Shown: one piece after another, positions 32,619 through 44,478 of the stretch | Layout: every line of letters begins with the position of its first letter | How positions within the stretch are numbered: the stretch's first letter is position 1 | Assembly: GCA_029339195.1 (NCBI GenBank) | Contig: JAPTJF010000002.1 | Location: forward strand, 372,001-436,000 | Origin: Micractinium sp. NFX-FRZ | Taxonomy: Eukaryota > Chlorophyta > Trebouxiophyceae > Chlorellales > Chlorellaceae | DNA: 64,000 nt | Direction: 5' to 3' | Notes under the pieces: model-generated | What the model was told of the DNA's origin: nothing | Database searches by the model: none | Seen by the model: the letters and a program-made list of their open reading frames with translations, nothing else | Translations under genes and position numbers: made by a program

Positions 32619-35600
32619 ATGGTTCGCAAAAAGGGCGGCGCCAAGAAGGGCAAGGGCCCCGCCCGCCCGCCCCGCCCACCCAAGGTGTGCATACTGAAGG
32701 CGCTTTTGTTTTGCTCACTGGGTGGCGCCCCGGCGGGCGCATGCAGACATGCATGTTGCCACCTGCGTTGCAGCGGTCTCGTGCACTCAGGCTTGCCACC
32801 CGCTCGCTGCTGCAGCCCGAGTCCATGGAGGATGGCCCCCAGAAGCCAACGGTGCGCGACAAGGGCTGCCAGCGCACTGCTTGACTCCAACCAGCGCGAG
32901 TGGCGGCAGCAGGCAGTGGCCGCCGCCGCCGCCTGCCAAACCCCACGTCGCGGTGTTCTGCAGCCAGTCTAGTGGACTCAGGCATCTGGTCAAGACACAG
33001 CCACACCTACTGGTGGCACCCTTGCAGCATGCCACGGCACTGTGCCGCCCTGCGCTTTCTCCTTGCACACCCCAAACCGACGCCTCGCTTTGGTCTGCCG
33101 CCGCCGCCGCCTGCAGGTGTGGCTGCCTGGCGACGAGATGGAAGAGGGGGAGACCTTGCAGTACGACCCCACAGCATACGACTGCATGTCAACGATGACG
33201 CTGGACTGGCCCAGCCTGTCGTTTGACCTGCTGAGGGACCACCTGGGCGCACCCCGTGCCGCCTTCCCGCACACCCTCTTCATGGTGGCGGGCACGCAGG
33301 TGGGCCCCTCTCTAGGGTGGGGAAGGGAGGGTAGGATGCAGGGCTGGCAGGCATGCCTGGGTCGTTGTGTGGGTTGGGGGGGGTATAGTGGGCTGCACGG
33401 CTGGCGGGCATGCACGTCGGCTGCCTGCAGAGCTGGCGAGTTGGCTCGCTGCCACCCGAGGCATGCTAACTGGCGTGGCGGCAGTGCACGGCGTGCGGCT
33501 GTCTGCTCATTTAGCACGGGCGCGGTGCAGCATGTAGAACTGCGTGCTAAGATGTTTGGACACGCAAACGCAGTTGGCAAGCATCCTTGATGGGTTTCTT
33601 CTGTCCTGTAGGCCTCCAATGTGAAGCAGAACTACCTGGCGGTGATGAAGGTGTCCAACCTGGCGATGGGCAAGGCGGCGGCGGCGCGGCAGAAGGAGGC
33701 GGCAAAGGCGGCGCATAAGGAGGGCGGCGATGGGTCCGACAGCGATGAGGACATGATTGCGGGGTCGGATGAGGACTCGGATGCAGGTGGGGTTGCCTGT
33801 GGATGGATGTGTGCGACGCGGTTGAGCGCGGCTTGGGTGCGTGTGGGGTCGGATAGTGATGTGGTATGATTGCGGCGTCAGATGAGGTTCCAGCAAGGTG
33901 ACAACAGTGTGGAGGGCGGACGTGCCTCTTGGGATGGGCAGAACGGCCTTGCGGCTGCGCACACTGCTCCCCTACATCATGTGTGTGGCAGCCTGGCGAG
34001 TTGCCAAACTTTGGCCAGCTTCCAGCGGCATGGCATGTGAAGGGGCTGCAAGTGCGGCAGGCAGGCGAGCCTCATCCCGCAATGTACGTGCAAGCAGCCC
34101 CTTTGCAGCGCAGCTGCGCTGTGCACCTGCCTGTCTGCCTACCCTTTGTTGACCGTGCACCACGCCGGCGCCCCCCTGTGCAGAGGGCGAGGAGGAGACG
34201 GCGCAGCTGCACGTGCGCAAGGTGGCGCACACCGGCGGCATCAACCGCGTGCGCGCCTGCCCGCAGCAGCCGCACATTGTGGCATCTTGGGCAGACACGG
34301 CGCAAGTGCAGGTGCGCGGTGGTTGGTGAGATGGCATGGTGCTGATGGCACGGCATGGCGCAGGCGGGAGCTGTGCTGCCTGTGCTATGCCGGGCATGCA
34401 GGGGCTGTTGGTGGTGCACAACAAAAGAACAAGGAAAGCGAGAACCACAACTGACATGGCTTGCGCCCCGTGTTGCACCCCGCACCCCGCAGGTGTGGGA
34501 CCTGAGCGCACAGCTGAACGAGCTGCGAGACGAGGCGGCACCGGCAGCAGGCAGCCAGGGCAAGGTGCACAAGGTCAACGCGCGGCACGTGCACACGCAC
34601 AGCTCGGAGGGGTATGCGCTCGACTGGTCGCCGGTGGCGGCGGGGCGGCTGGCCTCGGGCGACTGCCGCAGCCGGATACACTTGTGGGAGCCCACGCCGG
34701 CGGGCAAGTGGGCCGTGGGATCGGCGTACAAGTGAGTGGAGTGGGCGGGGTGGGGTGGGGTGGGGTCGGGTGGCAGTTGCGAGCTTAGGAGGGCTATCAA
34801 AAGCAGGCGGAGGCGGGGAAGGTGTGCGCCCGTCAGGGGCAGGCCTGAAATACAACCATTCTGTTGTGAGAGTGGTGGGCACTCCAGCTTGGCACAGGGA
34901 TGCTGAGCGGGGAGTGTGGTGGGTGGAGGGGGCATGGGAAGCTGCGGCACCGAACGGACGCCGGCGCTGTCTTGTGCGCAGAGTGGCCCGCCTCGTTCCG
35001 GCGTTCTTCTGCTGGCACGCCCAGCCTGTCTATGCGCGGCCCTGTCCGCCTGACACTTTGTGCTGCGCTTTGACCCGCTGTGCTGTGCTGTGCCATGCTG
35101 TGCCGTGCTGTGCTGTGCAGGGGGCATGAGGCGTCTGTGGAGGACCTGCAGTGGAGCCCCACAGAGGAGACCGTGTTTGCCTCGGCCTCGGTGGACAAGA
35201 CGATCAAGATTTGGGACACGCGAGAGCAGGTGCGGGATGGCAGGGGCCGGGGCTGCAGGGTAGGATACATCACATGGTCTGCCTTTGTGTCTGCTCGAAC
35301 TGGACTGACAACAAAGGTATGGGACATGTGAAAGCGTGCGCGGTGCAGGAGGACGCTCATCCTGTGTGCCGCAGCGCTGCCTGCCTGCCTGCCTGCCTGC
35401 CTGCCACCTTCCAGCACCTCGCCTGCAGCCTCGCCTCACGCCGGAGTGCTCCTGCACTGACCTGCCACCTGCCGCACCTTGCTGTGCTGCCCTTTCTCTG
35501 TGCAGAGCAAGTCGATGCTGTCTGTGAAGGCGCACGACTCGGATGTGAACGTCATCTCTTGGAACCGGGCCACCGCCTACATGCTGGTGAGGCCTGCTGC

Positions 35601-36944
35601 TGTTGTTGGTTGAACTCGTGTGTTCACAGTAGCTGAGGTCGAGCAAGGGCAGCAGGCCGTGCAGGGGAGCTGTGTCAGTAGTAGTACTAAACTCGTGTGT
35701 TCAGTAAGTGAGGTGTGAGCAAGGGCAGCGGGCACGGCAGGCAGGGGCTGAGGCGGGCACACGACCGCTGTCCACACGCTGGCGAGCTGACGAGTATTTG
35801 AGCAAAGGCAGCAAGGAGAGGCAGGGTGTTGTGGTCTCCCTCCCCAAACAGCACAGCACCCCGCACAGCTTACCCGTGTCCCAGCTGCCTCACTGACACC
35901 CTGCTGGCTCCCGCCCCCGCCCCTGCCCCCGCTGTGCGTGCAGGCCAGCGGCGGCGACGACGGCGTGCTGCGCGTCTGGGACCTGCGCAACCTGCAGGAC
36001 GGCGCATTTGTGGCCAACTTTGCATACCACCGGTGCGCCTGCTCCGCTGCCTTCAGCCGCTGGGGTCAATGCCTGCCGCTTGCTCCTTGCCACAGATGCT
36101 GCTGCGACAGGCAAGCAATGTGCAGGCAGGAAACGCACTCACCTTGTACACAGCCCACCCTGCACAGCCCGCCCACCACGCCCACCGCTGTCCTCCCCCT
36201 CCCCCCTCCTTTCTTTTGCCCCTCCCCGCAGCGGCCCGGTCACCTCTGTTGAGTGGTGCCCCTACGAGTCCTCCATGCTGGCCACCACCTCGTCGGACAA
36301 CCAGCTGGCGGTGTGGGACCTGGCCCTGGAGCGGGACCCCGGTGAGTTGCTGATTAGATGTCCTTGCCTGCTTGCTGCTTGCCTGCTTGTTGCAAGGAAG
36401 AGGCTGCGCTGGCACGTGAGACCAACATGCCGGCCACGGCAACAGCCTGCCGTACTTTGTAGATGATGTGTGCTCCCACCCATATCCGTGTTGCAGAGGA
36501 GGAGGCTGCGCTGGCGCCTGAGACCAACGCGCTGGCCCCCGACAACCTGCCGCCGCAGCTGCTGTTTGTGCACAGCGGGCAGAGCGACATGAAGGAGATG
36601 CACTGGCACCCGCAGGTGGGGCAACATGGTACTGCATGGTACTGCATGGTAAAGCTGGAGGGCTTGTGGGTGGGCTGGAATTGGCAGCCTGGGCAGGGAG
36701 ATGAACGGGCATGCCACCGGTGGCAGCTGCGGCACTTTAGTTGCTGCTGCTGCTGATGGAGCAGCTCCACCAGCAGCGTGACCACAGCATGCATCGCCAC
36801 ATCTCCTGCCGCCTGCCCGCCTGCCGGCATCGGCTTGCCGACATGCCTCGTATCCACTCTTATCCACTCTTCCCGCAGATCAACGGCATGATGGCCAGCA
36901 CCGCCGCCGACGGCATCGCCATCTTCAAGCCCTACAATGTCTAG
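32619..36944 (+). CDS. GRWD1: GRWD1/Rrb1 ribosome-biogenesis WD40 protein
   Basis: The counterpart of human GRWD1 and yeast Rrb1, a nuclear WD40 protein that escorts ribosomal protein L3 into pre-60S particles. Twelve exons encode 466 aa: 32619-32684, 32816-32851, 33117-33299, 33612-33786, 34184-34311, 34493-34731, 35121-35229, 35506-35586, 35944-36032, 36232-36341, 36497-36615, 36879-36944. It starts with a basic MVRKKGGAKKGKG, followed by VWLPGDEMEEGETLQYDPTAYD and FPHTLFMVAGTQ, an acidic stretch, then WD repeats (EGYALDWSP with GRLASGDC, GHEASVEDLQWSPTEE, DVNVISWNR, ASGGDDGVLRVWDLR, VTSVEWCPYE, and KEMHWHPQ before INGMMASTAADG). The order and wording follow plant orthologues closely. The 36-nt second exon is supported by phase and by the plant N-terminus. 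Confidence 0.95.
35377..35406 (+). repeat. CTGC tetranucleotide tract in GRWD1 intron
   Basis: About six CTGC units lie in the intron between the exons ending at 35229 and starting at 35506. Confidence 0.8.
35613..35750 (+). repeat. 77-bp imperfect tandem duplication in GRWD1 intron
   Basis: Two copies starting at 35613 and 35690 share AACTCGTGTGTTCA, then a GTGAGG/TGAGGT-like part and GAGCAAGGGCAGC. The copies differ by small indels, so the duplication is not fresh. Confidence 0.7.
36387..36455 (+). pseudogene. Decayed intronic copy of the start of a GRWD1 exon
   Basis: The segment matches 36488-36560 closely, including the acceptor (TTGTTGCAAG against GTGTTGCAGAG), the shared block GAGGCTGCGCTGGC and TGAGACCAAC. 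It lies about 102 bp upstream in the same intron. Its acceptor AG is displaced and the frame is altered, so it looks like a relict tandem copy of the 3' splice site plus exon start. Confidence 0.7.
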
Positions 36945-37581
36945 ACACCCGCCTGGTGCTGCCGCCATGGAGAGCCTTGGGTGTGGAGTGCCAGCGCACG
37001 GGCCGGCCCCGACGGGCCAGGATACTACTGCCGCGCCAAGCGGCTGCCCGCCGCCTGCCCGCCCAGGCCTCCATGACCTAACACAAGTGTCACACCCAAT
37101 GCCACTGGCAGTGGGTGCACTGCGCTCCTGCTGCCACCCATGCTCCTTGGCCTCCGCCCCACCCCACCCCACTTTGTACATACATCACTGCTGTGCTCCT
37201 TTCTTCTCTTGCGTTGTTTCTCCCTGCCCTCTTCTCCCCTCTCCCTGCTCCCACTTTCCCCCCGCTGGACCTTGTTCGTCTTATGCTTGTTGCTTGCTTG
37301 CTCGCTAGCCCATCGCCCCCTTTCCCATTTGACTGCCATGCTGGCGGCCTTGCCTTGGGCGCCGCCAGCGGGGCCCCCAACTTGCCTCTACGCCCCCTAC
37401 TTGCTACCCCACCCCTTGCTGCACTCATTGTGCGTGTGACGTGAAGACTGCGTCTCGCGGTGTTACAGGCAGCATGCACCAACAGGCAGCATGCACCAAA
37501 CTACTGGGCAGGCATCGTGGGGCCGGCAGCTCCCACCTAGGCCGCCCCTCGTTGCTATCGCTGGGGCCACTGGTCCCCCTT
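36945..37581. other. Convergent 3' flanks of GRWD1 and the GYF-PIN gene
   Basis: 636 bp between facing stop codons. It is C/T-rich in the middle (37140-37320). No gene is seen. Confidence 0.5.
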
Positions 37582-40500
37582 TCACATTGAGTGCATTGGG
37601 GGCAGCGCCCCGCTGCCGCCGCCCCCAGGCAGCCCCAGGCGCTGCACAATGATTGCGCAGCGCGCCAGCCCTCGGTCCAGCGCCGCCGTCGCCTCCCCCA
37701 GGCTCACAAAGCCCTCGATGGTGGCGGGGTCCGGGTTGGCGCCGTCTACAGAGGATTGGGGGGTGGGCGGGCGGGGCGGGGTGTGTGTGAGAGCAGGATG
37801 ACTTGAGGAGCAGGCTGGGGGTCCAGGGAGGTTGAGGCAGGGAGGCTGTGCTGCCAGAAGGTGCGAGGTTGGGATGCAGGGGGCAGACAGGAGTGTGCAG
37901 GGGTGGAGAGAGGGCAGGCAGGTAGACTGGCAGGCAGGAGGGCACACACTTGTGGGGAGGCTGGCAGGAGCGGCACACTCCCCTAGAGCCTAGGCAGCCC
38001 GCCCGCTCCCAGCCGACCCCTAGCAGCAGTGCTCAGCAGGCGCGCATGCGGCTCACCGGGGCGGGGCTTGTGTGCGGTGGCCTGGAACTGGCGCAGCAGT
38101 GCCAGAGTGTCACGCGCCGCGGCCGCCACGGCGCTGAGCTCCGGCGGCGGCCCGCGCCCGCCGCGGCAGCGCCTCAGGAAGTTCTCCAGGTTGCGCACGT
38201 CCCGCTTCATGCCGTCCTCCAGCGTGCCCCTGGGGCGCACAAAGGGGGAGGGAGGGGAGGGAGCAAGAGTGGTGATGCGCACTGCACTGGCTGCAGAGGG
38301 CGGCTCGGGAGGCGGTCGAGGTTGTGTAGGAAACGGCATGCAGGGAGAGGGAAGGTGATGATGGCAGAAAACTACGGATGAGATAGTGGCAGCAGCACAG
38401 GGGCGTCACGTGGGTCTCGTCGAGCGGCTCTTAAAAACGTGGGGCCAGGGCGCGGGACGCCCCTGAAACGGCGCCCCCCTCCGCCGGTGACGCCCCCCTC
38501 CACCGGTCACTACGCCCCGCCCTGCCCGCGCGGCCTGCTGAAGTGTCGGGGCCACATCTACAGTGCCTTCAGCGCAATGCAGCGCTTCAGGCCTGGGGGG
38601 GGGGGGGGGGGGGCTCACCAGAAGAAGGTGGAGGTGGTGTTCAAGATGAAGTTGATGACGCCGTGCGCGTCCCAGGGCGGGCGGTGCCGGTCCTCCACCA
38701 GGTCCAGCCACATGTCACCCTGGTCCTGAATGGAGGGCACGGAGGGCAAAGATAAAGCTTTCAGGGTAAGGTGGGGTTTAGGAGTTGAGAAGCGGGCCAT
38801 CCTTATCCTGCCGTGGCTGGGAATGAGGAACCAGCTCTTTTGAATGAAGGTTGATGGATGAAAACGCACTGTGGTACTACTGCTGCGGTACCCACCTGCT
38901 GGCGGTGGTACTTCACAATAGGCGCCATGTCATCAGCGATGATGTCACCCAGCTCCCCCAGCAGCTCCCCAGGGCTGCTGCCCGAAGCCTCCAGCTGGCG
39001 CGCTGCCAGCAGGGCAGCAGCCGCGGCCTCGGGCCGGCCCATCCCGTGCATTTGGGCCATCCCCTGCTGCGGCAGGCGCCGTTGGCCGCCCACCGCCTCC
39101 CGTGGGAGGTCTGCGCTGCTCGGACGCTGCACCCCGGCTGCCGCCACTGCCGCCGCTGCTGCTGACGCCGCGTGCTGCTGAAGCCCTGCCGCGGCGGCCT
39201 GCACCTGACCCTGCATGAGCAGCTGCTGCAGGGCCAGCTGCTGCTCTGGCGCCAAGCTGGCCAGCTGGGCAGCGAAAACCTCGTTCTGGCTGCGTGCTGC
39301 CTCCATTGCCTGCTGCTGCTGCTGCACCACCGCATGTGCAGCCGCATGCTGCTGCGCCGCAGCCTGCACCGCCGCATGCTGCTGCGCCGCCATGTGTGCT
39401 GTCGCGTGCTGCTGCGCCGCTACATGCGCCGATGCGTGCTGCTGTGCCGTGGCGTGCGCCGCCGCGTGCTGCTGCGCCGTCGCGTGGGCCGCCGCATGCT
39501 GCTGCTGCGCCGCCTGCATGGCCGCCGCCTGCGCCGCCGCCTGCCCCTCGCCCTGCTGCTGCTGGGCCAGCTGCTCGCCCGCCTGATCCTGGAGGCTCTG
39601 CATCATCTGCAGCGCACGCCGCAGCTCCGGGCTGACCGGGCCGCCAGCAAAGGCGTGCAGCCGCTCCAGCATCATCTGCTCAGGTGCCATGCCCGCTTGC
39701 TGGGCAATGGTCCTCAGCAGAGCGTCCAGCCCAAGCCGCATGGACTGCGCAACCAGCGACAACGCCGCCTCCTGCTCCGCCGTCGCCTGCTGCGCCCGCT
39801 GCAGCAGCTGCTGCTGCAGCTGCTGCTGCTGCTGCTCGACCTGCTGCGCGTTCTGCGCCTGCTGTGCCTGCTGTGAGTGCTGTGCATGCTGTGCCCGCAT
39901 CTGCAGCAGGCGCATCGACTCAGTCAGCTGTTGCGCCTGCGCCTGCGCCTGCATGTGCGCGTGCGCCACCTGGGCTTGCTCCTGCGCTGCCGCGGCCACA
40001 GCCGCCGCCTGCTGTGCCTGCTGCCGCTGCTGCGCCTGCTGCGCCTGGGCTGCAGCCGCAAACTGCTCAGCGTCGGCGCTGCCGTGCGCCTGCATCCCCA
40101 GGTGCGCCACCGGCGAGTGCTGGGCGGAGTGCTGGGACTCCATGGAGGGCTGGCGGCCGGGCGATGACAGGACGGGGGAGTGAGGCTGGTGGCTCTGCAG
40201 CTGGTGGTTTGGCTGCTGCTGGCTCTGCACCTGCTGGTTCTGCAGGCTGGCTGAGACGTCCTCCGGCGTTGCCACTTTCTGCGGCAGCGGTTGGGCGCAG
40301 TTGGCTCAGGGCGGGCGGACGGGCCGGGGGCGTGATGCACAGCGGCACACGCAGCCAGCCACGTCTGCAGTCCCACTTTTGGCCACCTGTCTGTGTGTTC
40401 AAACCCATTGCTAATCCACCACCCACCTGCGCCAGCTCTGCCGGATCTCTTGGGAACTCGCGGGCGGTGAAGCAGTGCACGCCATTTGCCTGCGGGTGAA

Positions 40501-43500
40501 GCGGACAGGAGGGCCAGCAGCGTGGGGACAATGCAGGGGCGCGCCGGCGGAACGGGCAGTCTCCACATGCGAGCAGCAGCCGCCCAGAATAGGAGCAGGG
40601 AAGCGGCAGCAGCGGAGCTGTGCTGAGGAGGAAGGAAGAGGGGAGGAGCAGGGCAGAGGCAGCAGCTGGGGTCTGGGCAGCAGAGGGCGGGCAGTGCACG
40701 TTCCCGCCGGCCTCCCCCTCCCCCCGTCCCACCCTACCTGTGCACGCACGACCAGGCCGCCGTCGTTGGAGAGCAGGAACGCCTGTGCCGCCTGCCCGCG
40801 CCGGCGCATGTCCTGCAGCGGGCCATCAGGGTCCACATGGGCAGGCAGCCAAGCACAAGCAGGCCGTCAGGCGCAGGTTGGGGAACACTGAGGGAGAACA
40901 CATCAGCTTCGTTCCTGGCATTTCCCACTTGAAAGCCCCAGCACCTCATCCCTCTCACGCATGTCGCAAAGCCGCAGGCGCACCCACACAGATGCACGTG
41001 CAACCCACAAGGCAGCGACCACACACGGCTGCATTGCGGCACATGCGCCCGCCCGCCCGCCCGGGCACGCTACCTGCACAAAGGTTGCCTGGTACAGCAT
41101 TGCCGTCTGCAGGATCATGTCGTCATTCCGCAATTGGGGGCCGCTGGCGGGCAGGGCCACCACACGGATCGCCTGCGGCAACGGAGGCAGAGCGTGAGCG
41201 GAGGGTTAAACACAGCAGCTGGGTGTAGGCGGCAGCGCAGGCGGGGGCGGTCCTGCGGGGACGGAGCGCGCCTGCCTCTTCACGGTTCAACATCCCAACA
41301 TGCATGCAACCTGAAATAACGTGTCGATGTCAGGCAGGCCAGGCCAGGCAGGCCAGGTACATAGGCGGTCTCACCCTGAAGTGCTCTGCCGCCGGCTGCG
41401 CCTTGACGTATGTGTCGCGCTCGGTTGTGAGGGCGCGCAGGCGGTAGAGCGCGTGCCGAGCCGACTCGCTCTGCGCCCTCCTGCTGCTCCCCTTCAGCTT
41501 GTCCAGCTCACTGGGCCAGGAAGGGAGGGCAGGGTGGGTGGCATTTCGAGGTGGGGCAGGTAGAATGAAAGGAGAATCGTGGAGCTCAGTAACAAGGGGG
41601 CAACAAGGAAAGCAGGCAATCCCCCAAAGCAGCAAAAGAAGGCTATGGTGTGCACGCCCAGACGCACCAGCCAGAGCGGCAGCCGCCCAGACACGGGAAA
41701 CAGTTGGTGGGTAGGCACGCACATGGGCTGCGCGCCTGAATCTTGCTCACCCCACCCCACCTACGTCACCAGCCAGAGCACCGCCACCAGCATGTCACGG
41801 CATGCATTCCGAAGCACTCACCCCAGCACGCACCCTGGCATCCCAAGGCACCCACCTGAGCACCACCCAGGGCACCACCAGCTGCACCTCCACCGCTGCC
41901 TGGCCCTCCTTCCTGCACCAGGGTCACACAAGCAGTGTGAGGCACACGGCACACATGTTGTTAGACAGACAAAGGGTCGTGAGCTGCATCTCTACCGCCC
42001 TCAGTCCTCGGGCACAACAACAGGGGGCGGCAAGAGGCATAGGGGCAACTGGGGTGCGCAGCCCTGGAACAGCCTGCTGCCTGGTTTGCCAGTCCCTGAG
42101 CCGTCAACCCTCGCAGCATGTCGCCCAACAACAGCCAAGGTGCGGGCGGGAGTCCCACCCCATCCCTGCCTGGCGATTGGTGAGGGGGGCACCATGCTCC
42201 CCTTCCCTCCACCCACCCACCTGGCCTCCAGCGCAGCGCCCATAAAGCCGTCAAACACTCGCTCCACAAAGGCCATGTGGGACATGAGCACGTTGGTGTC
42301 CACAATCACGTACACACGGGCGCCCTCTGCAAGCAAGAAAGGCGCGGTGTGGGAGGGCACAACGGCGCGGGGGTGGGAGGGCAGGCAGGCAAAGCGGTGG
42401 GCGCGGCAGATGGCAGTGCCAGCGGGCGTGCGCATGCGTGCGGGGCTAGCTGGCTGACAGGCACGGAGCAGCACAAGCGGGGCTGGCCTGCACGAGCAAC
42501 CAGCGCAAAGGCAGGCCTCAGTTTCCGGGCACCCCTTTGCGGCCGCAGGATGCATGCTCGCATCTGTGCTAGTCTGGGCGCTGCCGGCCCTTCCCTTGGG
42601 TTGCCAAACACCGCCACTACCGCGGCCCCCATCCTACCGCCTCCCCTCCCCGCCCACCTGGCGCCAGCACAAAGCCGCCCACTGCCGACAGCTCATAATC
42701 CATTGGCTCTGCAGCCGCCGCCCCCGCCTCTGTGAGCTCCGGAAAGTCGGACAGGGCGCCCTGTACCTCGCCCACCTGCACACACAACACGGTTGGAAAC
42801 GAGATGAGGTGAGGTGAGGGCAGAGGGCGCCAGGGTGGCGGGGGCAGGGGCGCATGGGTGAGGACCAGGTGTCAGGTGGAAACAGTCGGGCGCTAAACAG
42901 GTGCCGGGTGGAGCCAGCCAGTGAAGGATTGTATAACAAGATTGCGGCAGCACGGCGGCTCAACGGGAAAGCAGCAGGTCGAGCGCCACCCCGCCCGCCC
43001 ACCACAGCCCTTGTTCTGCCAGCACACCGGCCCGCCGCCCACACCGCCCTGCCCACGCTGCCGCGCCGCACGCAGCTGCAGCTCGCCCCTGCTCTCTGCC
43101 AGTTGTGAACTTACGTGCAGCATGCCCCCGGCTCTCTGGGAGTTGAGCTCAGCCACCATCTGCTCTACATCCTCCATTGCCACGTCACCGCCCTCAGCGC
43201 CACCTGGCAACGCGTCCACTGCATGCGGGTGTGGTGACGGCCCGGTCAACAGGGGGGTGGAACATGGGAACCAGGAAAAGGCCTGTGTCGCCACAAACAT
43301 GCAACTTCGCGCCTCCTGCTCCTCCCCGCAACAGGCCTACGGCAAAAGGCGGCGCCCCTACGCACGCAAAAGCCGCGGTGCGTCACTCGCCACCCGCGCT
43401 TACACACAAGCGCGCCCTCCCAGCCATCCGCCCACCTGGCTCGTCCATGGCGCCGTCCCCGCGCCGCGTCTCCACCAGCAGGTACCACAGCGGCAGCCAG

Positions 43501-44404
43501 CAGCCGGTGCGCTTATCTTGCACCAGCAGCCCTGGTGCCAGCTGGCCCTCCTGCCCCCACTTCACCAGCCTCTTGCAGGCAAAGGGGCCTTCCTTCTTGT
43601 CCTGCACGCGGAGCGGGGCGGGGCAGAGCAGGCGGTGGGAGGCGGAACAAGCGGGGCAGGCTGTGGGGGCCGCAGGCAGGCAGGCTATCCGGAGCAGCGG
43701 GGTCGCAAGCTCGCAGGCTCTATCGCCACTGCCACTGTGATGCGCTCCCTTGCATTCTTGAGTGCTACGCGCATGTCACTGCCTCCCCGCCTCCCGTAGA
43801 TGCTCACCCTGTCTTCTTCTCCATAGTAGAACCACTCCGTCTCCGACAGGGATGCCTTCACCTTGAAGTGATAGCACAGCTGGAAGAGCAGCGCAGACAG
43901 CGCGGCGGCCGCCACCTCGCGCGTCGGCGCCTGCACCAGCACCCGCCGCCCCAGCCGGTTGCTTTCAAACGGGTCCCGCAGCTGCGGCCATGAGGGGTTG
44001 AGGGAGTCAGAGACGGCGGGGTGTGCTATGCGGATGCGCTTGAAAGAGAGCAAGCAAGGGGATAGGGAGGGCGTCGGCAGAGCGGGGCGCTGCTGGTCAG
44101 AGCCGGGCCTCACCTGCAGCACGGCGCCTGCGACGGTGCTGTGCGTGCCCAGCTTGCCGAACAGGAACTCGGCCTGCAGCGCACACAGGAAGCATGCTTG
44201 GAACAGTGGCTCTTCACATAGCTTTTACGACTGCACACAGGTTCGCGCGCCGCCCCGCCGCTCCCGCCCCAGCGGCTGCCTTCGCCGGCCTCCGTGTTGC
44301 TAGGGGGCTCCCGGGGCTGTCCTCACCTGCATCGGCGGCACATAAATGACACCCTGCAGCTTGCGGTCCTGCCGCCCTCCTCCGCCCTGAGCACTCGCCG
44401 CCAT
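37582..44404 (-). CDS. SWT1: SWT1-type PIN endoribonuclease with N-terminal GYF domain
   Basis: Sixteen exons give 1,020 aa: 44404-44327, 44173-44114, 43981-43808, 43601-43436, 43218-43115, 42775-42658, 42326-42221, 41912-41856, 41510-41375, 41172-41074, 40812-40738, 40489-40427, 40278-38896, 38725-38619, 38229-38057, 37745-37582. A GYF-like domain lies at about 95-149 (EWFYYGEEDR, then EGPFACKRLVKWGQEGQLAP). A PIN domain follows at about 236-410 with the acidic residues expected for catalysis: Asp243 (VIVDTNVLM), Glu289 (VVPWVVLSELDKLK), Asp350/351 (RNDDMILQTAML), Asp383 (LLSNDGGL). Residues 413-870 are a Gln/Ala/His-rich insert. The C-terminal 150 residues are helical and match the position of the SWT1 C-terminal domain. 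SWT1 acts in nuclear mRNP quality control. All exon phases fit. Confidence 0.86.
38595..38613 (-). repeat. 19-bp C homopolymer next to a splice donor
   Basis: A run of 19 G on the plus strand (C on the coding strand) starts directly inside the intron, so that the donor GTGAGC runs straight into it. Its length is likely to vary or be misread in sequencing. Confidence 0.9.
39325..39515 (-). repeat. 30-bp tandem repeats coding for His/Gln/Ala decapeptides
   Basis: Six to seven units of about 30 bp encode variants of AQQHAAAHAT in the insert of the GYF-PIN protein. Units differ at several positions. Confidence 0.8.
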
Positions 44405-44478
44405 GTTGGGCGATGCGCTGAGCAGCGCGGGAAGGCTACAAGAAATCCCCACCGCCGCTCAGCACAAGATTCTGATTG
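44405..44478. promoter_or_regulatory. 74-bp divergent gap between two start codons
   Basis: Only 74 bp separate the ATG of the GYF-PIN gene (44404, minus) from that of the R3H-ankyrin gene (44479, plus). Either both share one tiny bidirectional core promoter or the 5' untranslated regions overlap. If the R3H gene really begins at the in-frame ATG at 44602-44604 the gap would be about 200 bp. Confidence 0.5.

Noticed and set aside
32182..33006. Long minus-strand open frame of 274 codons
   Set aside because: It runs across the first two exons of GRWD1 on the opposite strand, has no splice sites or family motifs, and reflects GC-rich codon bias.
39172..39876. Plus-strand Leu/Arg-rich and Cys-rich frames
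   Set aside because: These are shadows of the Gln/Ala/His repeat exon of the GYF-PIN gene.
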